A stretch of 64,000 bases of DNA, from assembly GCA_050084515.1 (NCBI GenBank), contig CM114274.1:40734001-40798000 (forward strand). Reading direction: 5' to 3'. Numbering within the stretch: position 1 is the stretch's first letter; every line of letters begins with the position of its first letter. This document shows, piece by piece, positions 56,936 to 64,000 of this stretch. The translations under genes and the position numbers were made by a program. The notes beneath the pieces were generated by a model, which saw only the letters and a list, made by a program, of their open reading frames with translations, made no database searches and was not told the origin of the DNA. This DNA comes from Blasia pusilla (taxonomy: Eukaryota > Marchantiophyta > Marchantiopsida > Blasiales).

Positions 56936-57400
56936 CAACCCGCTGCCTCGTCCAACACTCGATTGGCCCTAACATGGCCAACCGGAAATGACCAAATCAA
57001 TGGTCCCTACCCACTCTAAGTCGTGCGCCCCCAACAACGAAATATCCCTCGGTAGGGAACTCTAATACCCCTGTACTGCAGACGCAGACAATAAGTCGGG
57101 AAAACATAGGCGTAACTGCGCCACATGTCGTAGTGAGACGCGCCTTGCAACATCATCACTCTCCACGTATAGGTACTGTTGTACTCGCACTCCTGCCTGC
57201 AAAACAACTGCTAACCCCGTGCTAATCCCTCCAAAGAGATCTAACACTCGAATACCCTCCTCCGGGGTACACCACACAATGGGTGTGGTATCCAAGGGTG
57301 TCATCGTAGCACTCCCTGCTACCTCGGGTTCCTCAGACCCGTCACGCTCCGGTGCAAACGCCTCGCTCCACGCGGTCTGCATGTGCTTATCTGCCAATCG
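56936..57400 (-). pseudogene. Element C methyltransferase, N-terminal half
   Basis: Frame 57397-57062 continues from the linker into GIRVLDLFGGISTGLAVVLQA and YLYVESDDVARRVSLRHVAQL, the SAM-binding half. After a stop, minus-strand sequence to 56936 gives a motif IV region (WPC-type, broken: CAT-GTT-AGG replaces the PCQ context) and stops at GLADTR-like residues, where a deletion joins it to the RT end. Motifs VI-X are absent. Confidence 0.85.
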
Positions 57401-58490
57401 TCGAAGCTCCTCAGTCGAGCCCTACATCGGCACCTCTCCTCCACGGAATGATGCACTTACAATAACACTCCTCTCCATAGAAATGTCAGGAATGAGTATC
57501 CTCTGCATGGACATGTCCCTCAATCAAATCACTAGGCCAAGTGATGGCATTGCTAAATGCTGCTAAGGTCGCCATCTCTCCTGGCCGTTGATCGATCACT
57601 GCACGTGTGAATCAAACGGGTAATGAGCTAAGGCGCCCATCACCTGACTGCCATCCTGGTCTGTAGGACGCTGACTCCTCCCAGTAATCCACGGAAAACC
57701 CCATCGGGTATAACACTGCTCCACCAACCAAGACGTTGTAGGACTCTGCATTAGTCACTATCGCCTTGGCGTGCACCACAGACTCATCAGTAGGATGTCC
57801 TGAGCGAATCCTCACCACGACCTCCTGTCGGGTGATATACTGTGTGGTACTCGCTCCACCCAAGGATGTCTATATCCGAAATGGAAGACGCTCCGCATCG
57901 GCTCGCGTCAAGCCCAATCCTCTAAATGACGTTTTCCCCAATATCAGGGGTTGCGCTCCTGAATCCAACAAGATGCGCTGCGGACTAAAAGCTCTACCTC
58001 CAGGACTCACCAATTGGAAGACCTCTCCTCGGTTATCTAGCAACACAACACTAGGAGAAGCCATGGCACGCTCTATCGCGAGTGTAGCGGGCATCTCCGC
58101 CATTCTAGCAGCAGCAGCTTGCCATGAATCTGACGTGGATGGTCCGAGCATCCGCTCCAAGGGCAGGTCCATCACCTCCTCTGCAATCACCTCTGAACGT
58201 GAGGCTGGAACTCCAACTCCGTGCTCACATAGCGACGCGGCCAGCCAAAAAGCCTTGGCGGGTGTACCCCCCAACGTCATAACATCGGAAGCAGAAAATA
58301 AAGGAGTGCGGTACACAACGGTGGCCGCCCCCAACAATGTGCTCGACACATGCCCCTCATGAGCATCAACAATAGGAGTCGTTGCACTCGCTTCTCCCAT
58401 CGCCCTCTGTGCCTGCACACCAACAACATCACCAACTCTCAAGGAACTTTGATGAGGACCCATCGATGGGGTCCTCATTGCTTCGGACAA
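57401..58490 (-). pseudogene. Element C protease
   Basis: 58490-57870 covers the gag-protease spacer and the intact retropepsin motif ILLDSGAQPLILGKTSFRG. A single TAG follows, then 57863-57612 with MGGASTTQYITRQEVVVRI, SYNVLVGGAVLYPMGFSVDY and SYRPGWQSGDGRL. A linker continues to the methyltransferase. Confidence 0.87.
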
Positions 58491-60108
58491 CGTGAAAGAT
58501 TGAGGAAGCCTAGTCTATTTTCTGGCTTCCCCTCGCTATGGATCCAACTCTGCGGCTGCTCCACGCGTCACAACTGCAGTGGCCTCTATCTGGGAAACCC
58601 CGCACATCCAACCAGGATCCTCCAGATCTCTAGCTGCTCCATATGATGTTGATGCCACAGATGCGGCATCGGGTAACCTCAATGCCATAGCGGCAATCTG
58701 CTCCTGTGGCTGTTGTATCTGAGCAGCCATCCCAGCCTCACATCCGGCGTCTCTCTCATCTAGGTGGTGGTACTCTACCTCCTCCACGGGCAGCACCACC
58801 ACCCTGTCGGGCAACTCCAGCTCCTCGTCCCCCAATAGGATCACCTGGTGCACAATCTCTAGCCCACCCGGACCGGCTACTCGCTCTGGTGCCCTCTCTG
58901 GCCCTCGGTCCAAACGTAACCCAGGATGTAAACTAAAACACGTGGCGCGTGTATGACCATACCTCTAACAATAGTCACATTGATAACCTCCTGGTGCAGC
59001 ACCATCTCCTCCTCCATGCTGAGGCATACGTCCATGACCCTGACAAGAGCAATGGCGCTGATGATGGGCTCCACCACATGACCAACAAGTAATAGTAGCT
59101 GGCTGCTGTTGAGCCGCATATGAAGGCCCAGGTCTCTGTGCCACGGGCTCCCGGTATCCTCCCTAAGCTCGTGGTGCCACAGTTGACCTATCTCGGAGTC
59201 CACGTTGCTGCACACGTGGTGCAGCCAATCGCGACTGCTCTCGCCCAAAACCCATGGTGGCTACGCTCTCCTCCGCCATGTTGCGCTCAATGTTCTCGGC
59301 GGTCCTAAAAACATCTCTCAACGTAGGGGAGGTGTTCATAAGAAGCACCCCGCACCCATGGTCGCAGTGGTCCGGTCCAAAGATCGCGCATCATGATCGG
59401 ATAGCCTCGAGCCTCTGGCACCCCCTGAGTGACGTTGATCAACCGGCGCAAGCGAGTGTAAGCCTCACGTAAACTCTCACCCGGCGCCTTTGAAGTTGTG
59501 GATGCTCCGCAACTTTTCCGTCTGCACCCCTTGGTAGCTCGCCCTCAACTCACAAAAGAACTCTCAACCACGGGGTTGAACTTGGGACGAACCCGACTAG
59601 ATGGTGCAATCGCTCCAAAGATTTGAGTGACCCCTCCTAAAACATCACTAGTGGAAGAGGAAGTAGCCTCTCTTGACTCCTCCTCCTCATTTGGGAACGG
59701 CTCCGTCCATGACACATAGTGTGGGTTGTAGTAGAGTTGCCATGCCTCAATCTCCTGGGCATATCTGTGGGAAAACTCATGGTAATTGTCCATGGGTGCC
59801 CCCTCTAAATGCTGGAACATACCAGTCCATGCTGTAAACGGGTTAAACTCTCTAGAGTTCCTAGCCCGTTGGGAGTCGCACCAACTCCTAAACTCTGCTA
59901 TGAAATCGTGCAACTCAATTGTACCTACTACACCTGAAAACCTACGCGGTCCTCTACCGCGGTCATCCATCTCGTACGCCCAACTGGTAGGACCACTCAC
60001 AATGTGTGGCAATGTGCTAAAAAATTCATCTATATCCTCCCCCTCGTCTGATGATGACACAGAAGGAGGTCGAGGTGGTCCCTGAAGTGAAGACATTCGG
60101 AACCTCAC
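58491..60108 (-). pseudogene. gag: Element C gag
   Basis: 60108-59545 is the best-preserved N-terminus in the family: MDDRGRGPRRFSGVVGTIEL, HDFIAEFRSWCDSQRA, FQHLEGAPMDNYHEFSHRYA. The remainder to 58536 is frameshifted and includes zinc-knuckle remnants near 58.95 and 59.1 kb and a Pro/Val-rich stretch. Probable capsid and nucleocapsid. Confidence 0.83.
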
Positions 60109-61685
60109 GCCATTCTACGTAAAACCTCTAGAGCTACTCTCAGGTTCACCACCTCGCCTCTCAAAGTCCCGAACGGACGCCGTGATGACCCTTGTGCCTT
60201 TCTCACCCGATCACTCTTCCCTCGTGAGTAATCCCTCAATCACTCATCCCAAACATGCGGCACTCGATCTACACTCTCCCTCCCCGAGACATGTAACGTG
60301 CGGCAATAAGCGGCGTGGTGCGGCAAATCGACCAGGCTATCATTTCATCGACAACCTACCCTCAACTCCGGACATCCCACACAGGTCTATGTCCCCTAAA
60401 TCACATACATAAATGATGCTCTCAACATCCACATACCCAATATCCCCAAATAAACTACCCAAATCCTATAATCCCTCACACGTGCAGGGTAAAGGACTAG
60501 AATGGGTAACCTGAACACATGTCGATGTCGCTCCTCACCAACTGCGAATCTCGACCCCAACTCGGTCGTGGAGACAACTCCTCCAATCAAAAAATCATAC
60601 TCCTCCCATACTGAAGTTGCTCAAAACTCCTCGATAGACGGTGCAGTTCCAGCAGAACGGTGCGGCGTTGCATGCGGCACGGAACGGCTACGAACGGCAC
60701 GGCCCTCGATGATGGGATGCGGCACTCGGCGGCATACCCTCCTCAATCAACAATAAACCCACACTCTGCTCCACAATGGCGGAGCGGCTCCGCGATCAAG
60801 ACGGTGCAGTGTGGCCACGAGCGGCACGCGCGGCAATCGGTGGCGCGTTGCGGCTACGGGCGTCACGGCAAGGTACCCGATCGTCGTTGAGCGGCTACCA
60901 ATCACAACATAGCAGCAGGAAATCAAAACTCAAACACTATAATAGGAGGTCATATGCCATCATAGGTTGATGACGGTGGCGGCCAAAACAAAGTACGTGA
61001 TGGCGACGCGAGTCCGAGAATCAAGGAACCTTGTGGAAGACCCTCCACTCCGTAACGGCGGCAATGGCAACCAAGGGTGGACAATGGACGGTGGACCATT
61101 TACAGGTGATGGTTGACCGTTGATGGTGATGGTTGACCATCGATAGTGAAATTTGACTGTTGACGGTTGACGGTGACTATGATGGCGATGGCCGCCGTCG
61201 GTGTGGCGGCTGGTTTAGGGTTTGCACAATTTAACCCTAAAAATTGCCTAGTAATGGCAGTTTTGCAAGATTGACCATAACTTTTTGCTCGCAACTCCAA
61301 ATTCCAAACTGTTTGTTGCACAGCGTGCATAGCTTCACGATCTACGCCAACATGAAAAAATATTTGGAATCAAAAATTCCAGTAAAAACTGACAGGGACT
61401 GTCGTAAAGCCCAATGTCTCTTTCTTCTACCCAACATTCGGCACCGCTTCGCGCTGATTCCTCTCAACAAAAACGTAAAACCTGTAAAAATGCAAATCAG
61501 CAAGCGACATGGTGCTCCCGAAAGCATCGGCATGGGGCAACCCGCCCCCATACTCAATCCCTATCAAAAATTGGGCAGCGCTTCCGCGCGCCACTCTTCC
61601 ACACGAAAAATCGGCAAAAGCAAAGAACAATCCAAGCAACCCTTGCTCCGATGAGCACTCCCATGAGCCGTTGAATGGGGAACAC
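60109..61685 (-). other. Element C leader
   Basis: Non-coding by appearance. The gag-proximal half matches the leader of B and the inverted piece at 53.4-54.0 kb; the distal half matches 51.4-52.0 kb. Contains simple GGTTGACNGTTGATGG-type repeats near 61110-61170. Confidence 0.7.
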
Positions 61686-62177
61686 TGTCACATCTGAGTA
61701 GCCAATAGGCCGAGATCTATCGTGGATAGGGCGTAGGAGCCAACGGACTAACTTGAGTGTAACTTTGTCCCACAGTGTCGGATGAGGTTGAGGATAGGTC
61801 CATTGTGTTAGGAACATCGTTTCTGACGACTTTCATGTTGAGGTCTTTACAACCGGGTGACTTGTTGACCAGGTCACCTATCCTGGTAACTTGTGCACGC
61901 AGGTTACCAAGGGAAGGGCTATTTTTAGGGTTTGAGCCTTTTGGCTCTTCCCAACCTATATAAGAGAGGAAGATGGCTTTCTAAGCCATCTTTCTCATGT
62001 TGGGCCGTTGGAGCACCTCCCTTGTATGTGTGTGAGCTAGGACTAGGGTGCTAGCGTTCGGATTCCTTGATAGCACAGGGTGGACAAGGCTCGATATGCG
62101 GATGTAGATTGAGGAGTGGAGTTTTAGGCCGGGTGTGCCGTTTTTACTACTCTTTATTTTACATGAGAAAGATGTCA
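61686..62177 (+). repeat. Element D 5' LTR
   Basis: 492 bp, begins TGTCACATCTGAG and ends AAGATGTCA. The end is inferred from the CA terminus and the change to leader sequence, as only one LTR copy is in the window. Confidence 0.72.
61956..61964 (+). promoter_or_regulatory. TATA box of element D LTR
   Basis: CTATATAAG. A 9-bp-stem hairpin (61971-61991) follows at about the expected transcription start. Confidence 0.75.
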
Positions 62178-63088
62178 GGGGGCTGGTGGGAATTCGTTGT
62201 TTGCAGGTAGGCAAGCGAGTTGCCTTGGTCGGGAGCCCCTGGAGATGTGTGTGTGACATTGTGTGTCATTTTTCTGTTTGAAGGCCGCCCCCGCATTTAG
62301 GGCCCAAGGGGCTCGCATAGGGCCGCGGTCCAATTTCTTCCCCCCTCTCCGACGTGGTAGTACCGACGGCGGTTGGACAGTTGTCGCATACGTGGTTGGC
62401 AGGACAGACGAGGTTAGTCGGGCGAACATGAGTTGAGATTTGCCGGACATGAGTGGGAGCCGACCAGGGTGAGTCGCGTTACATACATGATGTTTTGGGG
62501 CGCGACAGGGTTGCGAGAGTTTACGATGGAGGGGCAGTGTGCATGATGCCGACGGGTTGTCCGCATCTGTTGACGGGAGGATCGATGTGTTGGTCGAGGG
62601 GATTGTTAGGTGGCGGAGATTGTCATATCATGTGGAGGAGTGCATATTGACGGTGCAACAGGTTGGAGGGCGTGATTAGGTTACCCATTCGAGTCCCTTT
62701 TCCCGCACTTGTCGTGTATGATTGAGAGTGCTGGGTATCGGGTAGTAGTTGGTGCTAGATGGGTGCAGTGATGTTGACGAGTGTAGATTCTTTTCATGTG
62801 TAGCATGTTGGTGGATATACGGCGGTTGCCGAGTAGGGGTCGCGTGTATGACCCGAGAGTGTGTCGCTAGGTTAGGTGAGTCAGTTGGGAGGCTCATGGT
62901 GAGCCCGAGTATTGAGGGTGCGTGAGGCGGGTATGTTATCACGGGATTGACGTCAGCATAGGTGAGCTAGTGAGGCGTGTGGGAGACTCTCGGTGAGTCT
63001 GAGTGCTTGAGCGGGTGAGACAGGGTTTGTCATCACGGCGTTCTTCCAGGGTTCGGAAGAACGGGGTAGTGCGAGCAGTGGTAGTGGT
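62178..63088 (+). other. Element D leader
   Basis: G-rich on the plus strand, with blocks resembling the leaders of B and C (TTAGGTTACCCATTCG...CCCTTTTCCCGCAC). A possible primer site beginning TGGTGGGAATTCG lies eight bases inside the LTR; the tRNA was not identified. Confidence 0.6.
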
Positions 63089-63980
63089 GTGACACGGAGT
63101 GGAGTGAGATACCGAGGGGTTACCAGTGAGGAGCTCCCTCGACATCCATCCGTGACTGGATCTTTATCACTGGAGACTGGGTCTGGTAACGAGATCATCA
63201 ACAGAGACAGTAGTACTTGGCAGGAGATGGACGACATGGGCCATCGGGGCATGCGTCGTTTCTCGGGTGCAGTGGGCACCATCTACTTAGATGATTTCAT
63301 CCAGGAGTTCAACACATGGTGCGACTTCCAGGAGATACGGACCCCGACACGGTTCAACCCTTTCATGGCATGGAAGGGGTTGTTCCAGCATTTGGAGGGT
63401 CCTCCGATGGATGACTACATGGAGTTTCGATCACTATATTCAGTAGAGATCGATGCCTGGAGGATGTATTGGGCTCCAGGGTATGTGTCCACTAGTGGTT
63501 GCGAGGCATATGATGGGATTGTGAGAGGAGAGAGACCCACACCATCAGCCCAGAGATTAGATGGAGAGGAGGGAAGTGAGACAGACAATGTGGCAGAGAC
63601 CTCTGGTGGTAGAGGGCCACCCAGCTTCAGCCCAACTGTGGAGTTCTTCCGACAGTTGGGGAAGAGCTACAGGGTGTATGCACCGACAAGTCAAGAGTCT
63701 AGGATTTTCAGCGACGATCGGGTGAGAGTCTGAGAGAGGCATTCACACGCATGAGGAGGCTGATCATTGCTACGTTTGAGGATCGAGGCGATCGGTCCGA
63801 TTGGTACGGGTTCGGACCGAGAACTACGGAGGAGAGTCCGAGATGCGGGTGATTGATTCACACAAAGCCCACATTGAAGGTGGTCTTTTAGTTGTCGAGC
63901 GTATTGAGCTCAACATGATGAGTGAGAGCGGTAGTGACCGCTGGATTTTCTAGAGAGTCGACGGGTCCACGGCGGGGTGA
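63089..63980 (+). pseudogene. gag: Element D gag, N-terminal part
   Basis: Frame 63089-63733 has MDDMGHRGMRRFSGAVGTIY, FIQEFNTWCDFQEIRTP, FQHLEGPPMDDYMEFRSLY and an acidic linker (GEEGSETDNVAETSGG). A frameshift near 63715 leads to GESLREAFTRMRRLIIAT and LLVVERIELNMM. It aligns along its length with element C gag and with the C-terminal half of A's. The zinc knuckles lie beyond the window. Confidence 0.85.
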
Positions 63981-64000
63981 CCCCACAGTGCCACAAATGG

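Larger units (their letters stand above)
53995..61685 (-). mobile_element. Element C: methyltransferase Ty3/gypsy, multiply deleted
   Basis: Same layout as A and B: LTR region, polypurine tract, PHD finger, integrase, RNase H, partial methyltransferase, protease, gag, leader. Three internal deletions are visible: integrase core near 55980, RNase H to integrase tether near 56285, and methyltransferase motif VI-X plus RT near 56935. The remaining coding is less mutated than in A or B. The 5' LTR is not seen; element D begins where it should be (61686), so the LTR may lie beyond the window. Confidence 0.87.
61686..64000 (+). mobile_element. Element D: 5' part of a related gypsy element, plus strand
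   Basis: Starts with an LTR (61686-62177), then a leader and gag, and runs off the window. The gag protein is clearly homologous to C's, so D is a diverged member of the lineage. Whether it also encodes a methyltransferase cannot be seen here. Its insertion point coincides with the end of C's leader. Confidence 0.82.

Noticed and set aside
57766-58362. 198-codon plus-strand frame within element C
   Set aside because: Antisense to gag-protease, with the same shadow visible in element B (41360-41950).
1-64000. Search for tRNA, rRNA and other structured RNA genes
   Set aside because: No cloverleaf or rRNA-like sequence was recognised by eye; a dedicated covariance search was not possible here.

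Overview
The window is retrotransposon-dense nuclear DNA from a streptophyte, most likely a land plant. The evidence is a copia element primed by plant initiator tRNA-Met, a plant-type LRR receptor kinase fragment with a probable intron, a chromodomain Ty3/gypsy element, and very low gene density. The species cannot be named from the sequence. No intact single-copy host gene is visible.

Layout. 1-2.5 kb: 5' part of a non-LTR retrotransposon, minus strand. 3.9-8.8 kb: complete but decayed Ty1/copia element with both LTRs and a 5-bp target duplication. 8.8-11.2 kb: broken LRR receptor-like kinase between ~200-bp imperfect inverted repeats. 13.8-18.3 kb: second non-LTR copy, plus strand, head-to-head with the first (zinc finger, RT, Cys/His motif, restriction-like endonuclease-like end). 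18.7-19.6 kb: LTR remnant split by a hAT-like MITE. 21.6-24.5 kb: chromodomain gypsy element lacking RT/RNase H. 24.5-35.4 kb (element A), 35.6-45.8 kb (element B) and 54.0-61.7 kb (element C): three minus-strand copies of one unusual Ty3/gypsy lineage. 43.9-45.2 kb: solo-LTR-like insertion nested in B. 49.7-50.0 kb: second MITE. 50.9-52.0 and 53.4-54.0 kb: plus-strand pieces of the same gypsy lineage. 61.7 kb to the end: plus-strand start of a fourth member (element D), with promoter-bearing LTR and gag.

The most remarkable content is in A, B and C. Between protease and reverse transcriptase each encodes a C5-cytosine DNA methyltransferase domain (DLFGG, PCQG, ENV, RAHRPRLWW, ERE-MGF and LGQAMD motifs in canonical order; C keeps only the first half). 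Each integrase ends in a PHD finger rather than a chromodomain. The gene order is gag (two CCHC knuckles) - protease - methyltransferase - RT - RNase H - integrase - PHD finger. This looks like a retrotransposon able to write cytosine methylation and possibly to read histone state. All copies here are broken; A also carries a 1.9-kb tandem duplication of its protease-methyltransferase module. From memory, methyltransferase-bearing retrotransposons have been reported in dinoflagellates and a charophyte alga, so the concept may not be new, but this combination deserves close study.

Coordinates of decayed elements are approximate (about 10-50 bp) unless a terminal motif or target duplication is quoted.
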